Below are positions 30,800 to 38,522 of a stretch of 40,216 bases of DNA, one piece after another. How positions within the stretch are numbered: the first letter of the stretch is position 1; each line of letters starts with the position of its first letter. A model generated the notes under the pieces. It had not been told where the DNA came from, searched no databases, and saw only the letters and a program-made list of their open reading frames with translations. The position numbers were made by a program, and so were the translations under genes. This DNA comes from a virus: IMG/VR virus record IMGVR_UViG_3300042446_000399, positions 1-40,216 of that record; one strand, given 5' to 3'.

Positions 30800-32751
30800 A
30801 TTTCGCTTGCTCCTGAAATTTTAGCAAATGTATCTGTTCCAGTAGTGTATTTTTTCCAATATTCAGACGTATCGGCGATTGACGAACTATTTCCCTCGTT
30901 CCTATCATCGATATCCCTATCAGTCTGATCAGGTTTAAATTTTACCGGGTCAAGATTTTCATGATGTGGCCAAGGCTCGTGTGTGGGTATTCTACGCATG
31001 ATCGACTGCGTTAATTCACTGCCTTCTTCATCTGGTAAACTGTGAGTTTTTAATTCTTTTGGTAGTTCTGCTTCGCTGGCCTCACTTGCAGAGTCGGCGC
31101 CGCCAGGTGCTGCGGCAACTGCTGCCGTAACTGCTGTGGGTGCTGCTGGACCATTAAGATTAATTGTACCAGCACTAAGCACCAATGATGCTCCGCCAAT
31201 GCTGGTTGCGCCACCACCGGTCCATCTACTGTCTCCGCCACTTTTAATATCTAGTGACCCGCCAGATGTGATTGCAGTGTTGCCGCCAGTATTAATATCT
31301 AAATTACCAGTAGTAGTAATTTTTCTGTTACCTACTACAGTATAATCAATATTACCTGTTCTTTTAATAACTTCACTTCCAAAAATGGTAGAATTTACAG
31401 TTGCGCCGCCGCCAGACCCACCGCCTACGTCCCAGTTGAGTCCTTGTTGAAAGTTCCAGTCTACTTGGCCTGTTACTTTATGTTTCCAGTTGGCATCGTA
31501 CACCCAGTCTACATCGCTTTTTACATGATGTAGATAATTTGCATCAAACAAAATATTAACATCTTCTTTTACATGGTGAGTGTATGTTGTATCATATGTT
31601 ATATCTACTGCTGCTTTAATATGAATTTTTTGATTAGCATCAACGATTAAAATTTGATCTCCAATAACATGTGTGTGCATTTCACCTGCAACTTTAGTAT
31701 TAAAATTTCGTCCTGCCTCAAAATTAATATCTCTATCGGCATAGAAATTTAAATCTTGTTTAGTGTGCAAACTTACACTATCTTCAGCATAGATATCTAT
31801 TTTGCCATCACTGGTCATTTCAATCCAACTGGTGCCACGAGCATTGCCAATATAAATTAAATCTTCTGTATTGTGTAGCAGTATTTGATGACCTGTACGT
31901 GTTCTAAATCTTAATAAATCATTGTGGGGTCTATAAACATCACCGTCAGTTTCATCTTGTTCAACTGCTGCGTATTCAGGAGGACCTTCTGACGGTGATG
32001 TCTTACGAAGAAATTTATCATCACCGTCGTCCATAACAAAACTTGAGCCGCCAACTCTGCTGATAAATGCTTCGTTAATAGCATGCTCAAATTTTCCAAC
32101 TTTTCCACGTGGACCTTTTTTATCAATTGGGCCAGGAGTCGATATGCCAAACACAGCACTGGGAATTTCTCTTCTAGCACTGGATGTGGTAATACCTCTA
32201 ATGTCATCCTCTAACAGGCCTTGTTCAAGATATCTGTCTTGCAAAAATGGATGAAAAGGTTTCAACAATCGTGTGGTATCTTTAGCACTGATATCGTTTG
32301 CTTTTTTATTATATTCAGCAACGGGAGTTCTTGATTTATCGCCGTCTACATTAAATGATGTAGCAGCATACCCCGGTACCATAAAGTTTACATTAGGATC
32401 TAACACACACCCAATCCAAAATCCTCTTCTAGGATCCCCGTCTATAAAGATTACTACAACTGTGTTGCCAATATCGGGCGGCACCATCCACATGCCGTAT
32501 GATTTTTGTGTGCTGTTGTATTCGTTGTTTTCGTCCACATATGCCACACTGGTACTGCCAGCAAACGGACTTAGGTATTTGACCTGATGCACTTGGCCTT
32601 CTCTAGCATTTTGATTGCCAGACTCGTGTAACAGTTCCACTTCCAATGTGCCCATATAATAGGGATCAGTGATACTGACCACTCTGGCTAAAAAAGGTCC
32701 AGGACGAGAATCCGGTTTAGCGCCTTCTGCTAGTCTATCGTCATTACTCAT
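30796..32751 (-). CDS. gp5: Baseplate central spike protein gp5, no lysozyme domain (651 aa)
   Basis: gp5 forms the membrane-puncturing spike under the hub. Start: ATG at 32751 shares its base with the upstream stop (TAATG); a TTG four codons earlier is also possible but less likely. Residues ~15-130 form the OB-fold: GPFLARVVSITDPYYMGTLE, VKYLSPFAG, GMWMVPPDIGNTVVVIFIDG, RRGFWIGCV. The middle (to ~290) is a linker. From about 290 to 520 comes a beta-helix, first RTGHQILLHNTEDLIYIGNA, then four 16-residue repeats and a GNLDINTGGNTAITSGGSLD octad region. T4 gp5 has a lysozyme domain between the OB-fold and the helix; none is visible here. A Pro/Ala-rich segment follows and the charged C terminus may act as a tip adaptor. 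Confidence 0.9.
   Translation of the reverse strand: MSNDDRLAEGAKPDSRPGPFLARVVSITDPYYMGTLEVELLHESGNQNAREGQVHQVKYLSPFAGSTSVAYVDENNEYNSTQKSYGMWMVPPDIGNTVVVIFIDGDPRRGFWIGCVLDPNVNFMVPGYAATSFNVDGDKSRTPVAEYNKKANDISAKDTTRLLKPFHPFLQDRYLEQGLLEDDIRGITTSSARREIPSAVFGISTPGPIDKKGPRGKVGKFEHAINEAFISRVGGSSFVMDDGDDKFLRKTSPSEGPPEYAAVEQDETDGDVYRPHNDLLRFRTRTGHQILLHNTEDLIYIGNARGTSWIEMTSDGKIDIYAEDSVSLHTKQDLNFYADRDINFEAGRNFNTKVAGEMHTHVIGDQILIVDANQKIHIKAAVDITYDTTYTHHVKEDVNILFDANYLHHVKSDVDWVYDANWKHKVTGQVDWNFQQGLNWDVGGGSGGGATVNSTIFGSEVIKRTGNIDYTVVGNRKITTTGNLDINTGGNTAITSGGSLDIKSGGDSRWTGGGATSIGGASLVLSAGTINLNGPAAPTAVTAAVAAAPGGADSASEASEAELPKELKTHSLPDEEGSELTQSIMRRIPTHEPWPHHENLDPVKFKPDQTDRDIDDRNEGNSSSIADTSEYWKKYTTGTDTFAKISGASEI
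31442..31632 (-). repeat. Four tandem 16-residue repeats in the gp5 beta-helix
   Basis: Protein repeat units near residues 374-437: QKIHIKAAVDITYDTT, YTHHVKEDVNILFDAN, YLHHVKSDVDWVYDAN, WKHKVTGQVDWNFQQG. Each is two octads of the gp5 spike type (VxGxxxxx in T4), here with HHVK and aromatic residues in fixed places. They are likely consecutive turns of the trimeric beta-helix, and their similarity suggests recent internal duplication. Confidence 0.75.
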
Positions 32752-35222
32752 TATCCGTTCCAATCGCCTAGTGCGGCATTGTTATTTGTTATTTCTTGGT
32801 CGCTTATAGTAGATTCCGAACCAACACTGTCTGCTTCAATATTAGCAATGGCCTGTTCATAATCAGGATCATCAGATTGCAGCGAAGTGTCGACTGGGGG
32901 ACCAGCATCTTGGTTAACACCCAGCGCAACTTCTGGTGCATTTCTGTCTACCAATTCTTGATGTACTTGTCTAATAATTTCTAATGTCTGCGTAAATTTG
33001 CCACCAGAAAACCTGCTTTCTACAAACTTTATCTTATAAAGCCCACTGAAACTTTGTACCAACATAGAACTAGATTGTAAATTTTTGTAAACGTTGGTAC
33101 CTTCTTGAATGTCTGTAGGTGTTCTAAAATTAACAACTATATAGATTTCAGTATTCTGATAATTCATACTGCCGTCACTGTTGATCATCCTATAATTTGT
33201 TTCAGGACTGGTATAATTTCCAATTCCGCTATCACCAAGAAAATAAGGATCTCCATGAATTTTCAAATCTGTATTCACTAGATCCTGTCCCAACACCAGT
33301 GCATCCATAAAATTTCTAGCTATTCGTGTGGAAATATCTTCTTGGCCGCCGCCACCTTTTTTATCTGTACCACTTTGATCAGCAGTATATGACACTTGTC
33401 TTGTTGTAGCATTGGCAATGTTATTAGCACCACTGTCAAATGTGGGCTCTTTGTCTACTTCTGTTGCATCTTGTCCTGTTTGTTGTTTAGTTTTAGTATC
33501 TTGAGATGATTTAAATCCGTCAGGGGCTACTGCTTTTCTAAAAGTAGCATCAAGATTAATTTGGAAATCAATTACTTCAGTATTCTTACCTGTGTAGATA
33601 TAGTCATAAACTTTGATTGCTTCTTCTTTTAATTTCTTAGCACCTTTTGGTGCTGCACCGGGAGGTAACAGTATTGCCGAATTGACCTTGTATGCCACTA
33701 CCCTGAACACTATCAATTTGGGAAGTCTGCCGGTTTTGCCTAAGTTTGCTGTGGTTTTCTTTTCGTATACTTGCGGATCAATACGCCACCACGGTATCAT
33801 ACCTGCATCATCAACCTGCCCGTCACGTAGAGCCTGTTTAGCGTAGTCACTCATTAACACCACTTGATTGATTACGTTGGTAATGTCAGTGCCTTGTAAA
33901 AATTTAAAATCGCTAGTGGTCACGTTGACTTCTAAATTTCCTCTTACGTAAACACCTTTTTCTTTATCGTAGATAGCATTGTCTTTGCCAAACGGACTGT
34001 CGCCTTGCCTCGCCGAAGTAAATCCCATGCTGGCTGATCCAACAGTGTTAACCGAACCTGTTTCTTGCACCTGAGTTTTGTTTAATTCTCCAGTGCTTCT
34101 TTTTAATTTTAATTTACTGTAGATGTCGTTGCTTCCAGCAGAGTTTTTAGGATTTTTTGTTGCAGCATTGATATCTTCAGCGGCTGATTGCAGGGGTGAA
34201 GACGGATCTTGTGGGAATAATATCACAATTTCATCTGGTTCACGATTGTCAGTTTTTGCTTGTTCTATGAGATAATCATTAATCACACGTTGTAAACTTT
34301 TTTCTCCAGTTTGCAACATTTCTTGAACTGTTTCTCCGCTGATGTTCGTATCACTTTGAATTACATGAAAACCTCTGTTAAATGCCTGTTGATTATGAGG
34401 ATTGGCTACGATTTCATATTCTGTGCCTTTGGTAGTAACTCGGGCATTGATTGTAGCAAAAGTAAAAGGATATAATCTTCTTTCTAGAGGCAACGAAGCA
34501 GCCAATTGATCTTCTGTGTGCCCAGCAAAGTCAATGGTTAATAAAAATGGTGTGTTGCTTAAGTAAGTTGAATATCCTGCGTCTTCAGCAGCAACTTGTA
34601 ATGCCTGCGCAAATAATCCCATACTGTAAGGTTCAATAACTTTAAATCGAAATGTCATATTGTTGGTATTGACAGCGTCTTTGCTGAATGAACATGTATG
34701 TGGTATGGTTAAATCATCCATAAAAAAATCATATTTTCCGAATGCCGTGTTGACTCGATTTTCTGGATTTATTGAGCCGCTGGCCAGCACCAACTGATTA
34801 AATCTTCCGGCGCGGTATGTAGAATCAGGAAAATTTATGCTTTGATTATCAAGACACGATATAGTAAAAATATAATTGTAACTGGCAAATTTACTTAGAA
34901 TATTAGCAAATGGAGGTTTTTGAGAAATTGTGTTTTTTGTTTTTGCACCTTCAGCATTTTCATTGATATTACCAAGATTTACTTTTAACTCAGGAACAAA
35001 ATTTCCCAAGGCACGCAATACTCCAGCACCACCTAGCAATTGTCCGGCTGCCGAGGCCAATTGATTACCTAGTTGTGGAACAATACTAGTTGGGTTGGCT
35101 ATTGCTCCTGCAAGACTTTTTACAGCATTAACGCCTTGTACAATACTAGCACCGGTTAATACTGTTGAGACTGCCTTAGTTGCGGTGGTTGCACTTAATT
35201 TGTCAAGACCAAAATTAGACAT
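32751..35222 (-). CDS. Baseplate hub-like structural protein between gp53 and gp5 (823 aa)
   Basis: Begins with an Ala/Gly-rich low-complexity region (about 1-75, e.g. QLASAAGQLLGGAGVLRALG), followed by a beta-rich domain (KPPFANILSKFASYNYIFTI, FPDSTYRAGRFNQLVLASGS). A second part contains GTEYEIVANPHNQQAFNRGF, and near residue 750 the segment SFSGLYKIKFVESRFSGGKF with TQTLEIIRQ. That last segment resembles the end of hub or tube-associated proteins of other contractile phages (SGLY-V--VE--F--GKFTQ-LE--R). Its position just before the spike gene gp5 also fits a hub subunit, comparable in role to T4 gp27, but I see no direct gp27 match. Starts 1 nt after the gp53-like stop. Assignment to a T4 gene is left open. 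Confidence 0.7.
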   Translation of the reverse strand: MSNFGLDKLSATTATKAVSTVLTGASIVQGVNAVKSLAGAIANPTSIVPQLGNQLASAAGQLLGGAGVLRALGNFVPELKVNLGNINENAEGAKTKNTISQKPPFANILSKFASYNYIFTISCLDNQSINFPDSTYRAGRFNQLVLASGSINPENRVNTAFGKYDFFMDDLTIPHTCSFSKDAVNTNNMTFRFKVIEPYSMGLFAQALQVAAEDAGYSTYLSNTPFLLTIDFAGHTEDQLAASLPLERRLYPFTFATINARVTTKGTEYEIVANPHNQQAFNRGFHVIQSDTNISGETVQEMLQTGEKSLQRVINDYLIEQAKTDNREPDEIVILFPQDPSSPLQSAAEDINAATKNPKNSAGSNDIYSKLKLKRSTGELNKTQVQETGSVNTVGSASMGFTSARQGDSPFGKDNAIYDKEKGVYVRGNLEVNVTTSDFKFLQGTDITNVINQVVLMSDYAKQALRDGQVDDAGMIPWWRIDPQVYEKKTTANLGKTGRLPKLIVFRVVAYKVNSAILLPPGAAPKGAKKLKEEAIKVYDYIYTGKNTEVIDFQINLDATFRKAVAPDGFKSSQDTKTKQQTGQDATEVDKEPTFDSGANNIANATTRQVSYTADQSGTDKKGGGGQEDISTRIARNFMDALVLGQDLVNTDLKIHGDPYFLGDSGIGNYTSPETNYRMINSDGSMNYQNTEIYIVVNFRTPTDIQEGTNVYKNLQSSSMLVQSFSGLYKIKFVESRFSGGKFTQTLEIIRQVHQELVDRNAPEVALGVNQDAGPPVDTSLQSDDPDYEQAIANIEADSVGSESTISDQEITNNNAALGDWNG

Positions 35223-35223
35223 A

Positions 35224-35532
35224 TCAAATTCCCAATGTTGAAACTAATCCAGATTTTTTAGGGATAAAAATCTGAGTACCTGCAATAAAATCAAACACAG
35301 GATCTTGTATTATATCTAGATTTCGTTGTGCAAATACCCACCAAAGTTTGGATGTGCCATACAGATCAAACGACAACAGATCAGGTCTGTAGGTATATTG
35401 AGGTTCAATAGTGTAAAGATAATCATCTTGTTCTGCAGACACTGGTCTAATTTTTAATATGTCAAGATAGTCCTTGGCAATTCTAGTAGAAAACCAAGGA
35501 CTGGTGTTAGTATAGATGCTGTTAACTGACAT
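35224..35532 (-). CDS. gp53: gp53-like baseplate wedge protein (102 aa)
   Basis: Short protein dominated by one motif, YTYRPDLLSFDLYGTSKLWW followed by VFAQRNLDIIQDP and FDFIAGTQIFIPKK. The RPD-hydrophobic-YG----WW----N-I-DP layout is the core of the T4 gp53 family and of LysM-like tail proteins that join wedges to the hub. At 102 residues it is about half of T4 gp53 (196), so it may be the minimal core. ATG overlaps the gp48 stop as TAATG and the next gene starts 1 nt after its stop, so it is made in a fixed ratio with its neighbours. Position between gp48 and gp5-type genes fits. Confidence 0.8.
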   Translation of the reverse strand: MSVNSIYTNTSPWFSTRIAKDYLDILKIRPVSAEQDDYLYTIEPQYTYRPDLLSFDLYGTSKLWWVFAQRNLDIIQDPVFDFIAGTQIFIPKKSGLVSTLGI

Positions 35533-36569
35533 TAGATATATCCTGTTCCGTTAGATTTAACATAGTCACCGTTGACGAATTTTTGTAGACTAAATGTTCT
35601 AGCACTGTCTCTACTGTATATTGGTTGCAATGAAATTGACATTGAACTTTTTGTAGGTACATACGTTTTGCTGCCGCTTGTGCCACCACCAGCATTGGCC
35701 AATTGACGAGCAAAACTGTTGGCTACGCCCGAAATCCCTTGTATAACATTGTTTGCTTTGCTTAATGCTGCTCCGGCTCTTGGATTTATTGCTCCCAGTA
35801 TGCCCACTGTAGCGTCAGCTAATCCAAATGCTGCACCAAATGTGTCCACGTTGGCTGCTTCTGACATGTCTGTGGCAATATAATCGCTGGCAGCATCAAG
35901 ATCCACACTGACATTGGTAACCACTACTGGTATATTTTTAAAAACAAAATCACCATAGGCACTGAAATATAAAATTGGGGGCGGGTTACCTGCTAATGCA
36001 TCTTGGCCGCTGAACATCTTAGTCACTGATCTTAAAAAATGCACCATAGATACCCAATATGCTGCTTGCACACTGTCTTCACAATAGAAAGGTGCAGTGA
36101 TGTTAATTGAGTCTGCTTGACTGTTTACATAACTTTGAAATGCAAAATTTTGATGTATTGGTTTGGTCGCATCATAATTTGCACTGTTACTGATTCTTAT
36201 AGTAGGTGTATACGGGAACACTGCGCCGCCTGCGGCTCGTAACGGTGCCAGTATCGGACTACTGGTGAAACTGTCTATACTAGGAATACTTAATCGCACA
36301 CGCCAGTCCGTATCACTAAACGTAGCAGCAGCATTGTTTATTTTACCAGTAGGCTCACCTTTAGATGGAAGATTGATACTTCTAATTGAACTAATGATGC
36401 CGCCTACTGCTGCTAAATTATTAAGAGCGCCGCTGAGTCTGTTGGCTGCGCCGCCAATGGCTCCAAGATTGCCTGTGGCTAGGCCCGAAATAGATCCAAT
36501 AGATCTAGCCGCGGTTGCCAGTGTGGCAGCGCCGGATCCGAATCTGTTACTGTCAAAAATAGATGCCAT
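35532..36569 (-). CDS. gp48: gp48-like baseplate tail-tube cap (345 aa)
   Basis: gp48 caps the hub and starts tail-tube polymerisation. Start chosen at ATG 36569 (MASIFDSNRFGSGAATLATA): GGGAG lies 5 nt before it, while the in-frame ATG seven codons upstream has no ribosome site. An Ala/Gly/Ser-rich N-terminal part (to ~75) is followed by a beta domain (WRVRLSIPSIDSFTSSPILA; FPYTPTIRISNSANYDATKP), EDSVQAAYWVSMVHFLRSVT and a C-terminal MSISLQPIYSRDSARTFSLQ. Length (345) is close to T4 gp48 (364), and the final strand plus short tail match its layout. First gene of the late block, with a late-promoter motif 19-20 nt upstream. gp54 shares this fold, so confusion between the two is possible. Confidence 0.75.
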   Translation of the reverse strand: MASIFDSNRFGSGAATLATAARSIGSISGLATGNLGAIGGAANRLSGALNNLAAVGGIISSIRSINLPSKGEPTGKINNAAATFSDTDWRVRLSIPSIDSFTSSPILAPLRAAGGAVFPYTPTIRISNSANYDATKPIHQNFAFQSYVNSQADSINITAPFYCEDSVQAAYWVSMVHFLRSVTKMFSGQDALAGNPPPILYFSAYGDFVFKNIPVVVTNVSVDLDAASDYIATDMSEAANVDTFGAAFGLADATVGILGAINPRAGAALSKANNVIQGISGVANSFARQLANAGGGTSGSKTYVPTKSSMSISLQPIYSRDSARTFSLQKFVNGDYVKSNGTGYI

Positions 36570-36588
36570 GTGTACTCCCAATATCATC

Positions 36589-36596
36589 ATATTTAG
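36589..36596 (-). promoter_or_regulatory. Late promoter motif CTAAATAT before gp48
   Basis: Minus-strand CTAAATA(T), a variant of the T4 late octamer, 19-20 nt before the gp48 ATG. It heads the whole structural block. It directly abuts the -35 box of the plus-strand gp55 promoter at 36597, so both promoters share one short control region. Confidence 0.6.
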
Positions 36597-36625
36597 TTGA
36601 CAAAATTAACTGTATAGTTTAAAAT
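36597..36625 (+). promoter_or_regulatory. Sigma70-type promoter of gp55
   Basis: A perfect -35 box TTGACA (36597-36602), a 17-nt spacer and a TAAAAT -10 box (36620-36625, five of six bases). Transcription would start near 36632, about 12 nt before the gp55 ATG and next to its AGGA site, giving a very short leader. It should be used by the host polymerase before late transcription starts. Confidence 0.65.
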
Positions 36626-36643
36626 AGCATAAGGAAAGATATA

Positions 36644-37465
36644 ATGAAAATAAATTATTTGAACAATAAAGACATTTTAGAAGAGATACATCGCAGTAAA
36701 AATTCATTTAGTTCTTATACACAACCAGAATTTCATCAATACGATATTATTTTACCAACTGTAGAAAAGATCAATATTCGTACTGTTGCAGAGGCTAAAC
36801 GTGCTAAAGCAAAACGATTAGGGGATGCTGAATATCATCGACGTAAAGCAGCCGGTGAAAAAGTCAAACAAGTAGACACAGAAGTCGATTATAAAAAAAT
36901 AGCAAAGACTGATGTAATTTTTAGAATCATGACCTATGAGCATATTCCTGCAAATTCTACTAGAAAACGCAATCCAAAGAGTGAAGCAGATAAAAGAGAT
37001 CGAGTAAATTTTCCGGCGTTCCAGCATTGGAAATTCGATGAAAATGATCAATTAATATGTGTGGGCAAAAGTCATTGGCAAGGCGCATTAGACACTGGGC
37101 ATTTTAATAAAGATCACGGACAAATTACACCCACATTGGCACGTATGTTTTTGAAACTGTGTGAACGTTATGCCACTCGCGGCAATGTGCGTGGTTATAC
37201 TTACAACGATGAAATGCGTGGACAGGCTATTTTGCAATTGACGCAGATCGGCCTACAGTTTGACGAATCAAAATCAAACAATCCGTTTGCCTATTACACT
37301 GCTGCCGTAACTAACAGTTTTGTTCGAGTTATTAATATTGAAAAACGTAATCAAAGTATTCGTGATGATATTTTAGAAATAAACGGAATGAATCCTAGTT
37401 ATTCAAGAACTGGGGCCGGTGAACACGCTGCTGCTATCAAACGATTTGACGAAACAACCGATTGA
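36644..37465 (+). CDS. gp55: Late-transcription sigma factor gp55 (273 aa)
   Basis: gp55 directs host RNA polymerase to late promoters. The C-terminal half aligns with T4 gp55 by eye: GYTYNDEMRGQAILQLTQIG, then FDESKSNNPFAYYTAAVTNS and FVRVINIEKRNQ, the sigma region-2-like core that contacts core polymerase and the -10 region. The start (INYLNNKDILEEIH) also resembles T4's NYVNNKELLQAI. Between them lies an insert of about 120 residues not in T4 (185 aa total), very basic at the beginning (EAKRAKAKRLGDAEYHRRKA). The T4 C-terminal clamp-binding tail (SLDFLYE type) is not visible; this protein ends in AAAIKRFDETTD. ATG has AGGA 8 nt upstream. gp47 and gp46 follow, as in cyanophages. Confidence 0.92.
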   Translation: MKINYLNNKDILEEIHRSKNSFSSYTQPEFHQYDIILPTVEKINIRTVAEAKRAKAKRLGDAEYHRRKAAGEKVKQVDTEVDYKKIAKTDVIFRIMTYEHIPANSTRKRNPKSEADKRDRVNFPAFQHWKFDENDQLICVGKSHWQGALDTGHFNKDHGQITPTLARMFLKLCERYATRGNVRGYTYNDEMRGQAILQLTQIGLQFDESKSNNPFAYYTAAVTNSFVRVINIEKRNQSIRDDILEINGMNPSYSRTGAGEHAAAIKRFDETTD

Positions 37466-37490
37466 TCTCTGTTGGTCATTGTTGTATAAT
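37462..37490 (+). promoter_or_regulatory. Candidate sigma70 promoter for gp47-gp46
   Basis: TTGATC (37462-37467, four of six to the -35 consensus), 17-nt spacer, perfect TATAAT (37485-37490). The -35 box overlaps the gp55 stop codon. Transcription would start near 37497, at the AAGGA ribosome site of gp47, so the leader would be very short, as at gp55. Confidence 0.5.
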
Positions 37491-37508
37491 AGCAAAAAGG
37501 AATTTACA

Positions 37509-38522
37509 TTGAGCAATCTTTTTAAAAAAGTAGCGTGTTTTACAGACATACATTTTGGTCTTAAAAGCAATTCATCAGTCCACAATCAAGATTGTGAGGA
37601 CTTTGTTGATTGGTATATACAAAAAGCCAAGGAGCAAGGATGTGACACAGGTATTTTTATGGGCGATTGGCATCACAACCGCAATAGTCTTAATATTACA
37701 ACTATGGACTACTCCCTTCGAGCACTGGAAAAACTCGGACAGGCTTTTGATCAGTTTTATTTCTTTCCTGGTAATCATGATCTTTACTATAAAGATAAGC
37801 GTGATATCCACTCTGTAGAATTTGGCAAATATATTCCTGGCATCACTGTGGTGCATAAACCTATGACTCAAGGCGATGTTACACTGTGTCCTTGGCTTGT
37901 TGGAGAAGAATGGCGACATATTGGCAAGAAGGGTGGCAAGTATATCTTTGGACATTTTGAATTGCCCAGTTTCTTTATGAACGCCATGGTGCAGATGCCG
38001 GATCATGGAGAAATAAATCTTGAAAGTTTTAAAGGTTATGAATTAGGGTTCAGTGGACATTTTCATAAACGTCAACAACAACGTAATATGATCTATATTG
38101 GCAATGCATTTCCTCACAACTATGCAGATGCATGGGACGACGAACGTGGTATGATGATATTAGAGTGGGGTGGACAACCAGAATATATCAATTGGCCTGA
38201 CTGTCCTAAATTTAGAACTATCAAACTAAGTCAACTTATTGATCAAGCAGACAATTTGTTAAGCAGTAAGATGCATCTTCGAGTTACATTAGATATTGAT
38301 ATCAGTTACGAAGAAGCCAGTTTTATCAAAGAAAAATTTGTTAATGATTACGACATTAGAGAACTTACACTTATTCCAGAAAAGAAAGAAGTTGAGATGA
38401 ACACTAGCATTGATGTTCAAAGTTTTGAAAGTGTTGATCAAATTGTTAGTAAACAATTGATAAACATAGAAAGTGATACTTTTGATACCAAAGTACTATT
38501 GAGTGTATATAATAATTTATGA
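37509..38522 (+). CDS. gp47: Recombination nuclease subunit gp47 (Mre11/SbcD-like, 337 aa)
   Basis: gp47 is the nuclease of the gp46-gp47 complex that resects DNA ends for recombination-dependent replication. Calcineurin-type metallophosphatase motifs are in order: FTDIHFG (D and H metal ligands), FMGDWHHNR (GD-H), FFPGNHDLY (GNHD), and later FGHFELPS and GFSGHFHKRQQ (GH-H). Start: TTG at 37509 has AAGGA 7 nt upstream and gives MSNLFKKVACFTDIHFG and a length of 337, near T4 gp47's 339. A GTG at 37419 is in frame but would add 30 residues overlapping gp55 with no Shine-Dalgarno. Stop overlaps the gp46 start as ATGA, fitting a stoichiometric complex. Confidence 0.95.
   Translation: MSNLFKKVACFTDIHFGLKSNSSVHNQDCEDFVDWYIQKAKEQGCDTGIFMGDWHHNRNSLNITTMDYSLRALEKLGQAFDQFYFFPGNHDLYYKDKRDIHSVEFGKYIPGITVVHKPMTQGDVTLCPWLVGEEWRHIGKKGGKYIFGHFELPSFFMNAMVQMPDHGEINLESFKGYELGFSGHFHKRQQQRNMIYIGNAFPHNYADAWDDERGMMILEWGGQPEYINWPDCPKFRTIKLSQLIDQADNLLSSKMHLRVTLDIDISYEEASFIKEKFVNDYDIRELTLIPEKKEVEMNTSIDVQSFESVDQIVSKQLINIESDTFDTKVLLSVYNNL

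Noticed and set aside
32751-32763. TTG at 32763 as the gp5 start
   Set aside because: The ATG at 32751 forms a TAATG junction with the upstream stop, a pattern used repeatedly here, and the extra four residues add nothing recognisable.
37419-37508. GTG at 37419 as the gp47 start
   Set aside because: It would extend gp47 by 30 residues across the gp55 gene with no ribosome site. The TTG at 37509 has AAGGA at good spacing and gives the T4 family length.
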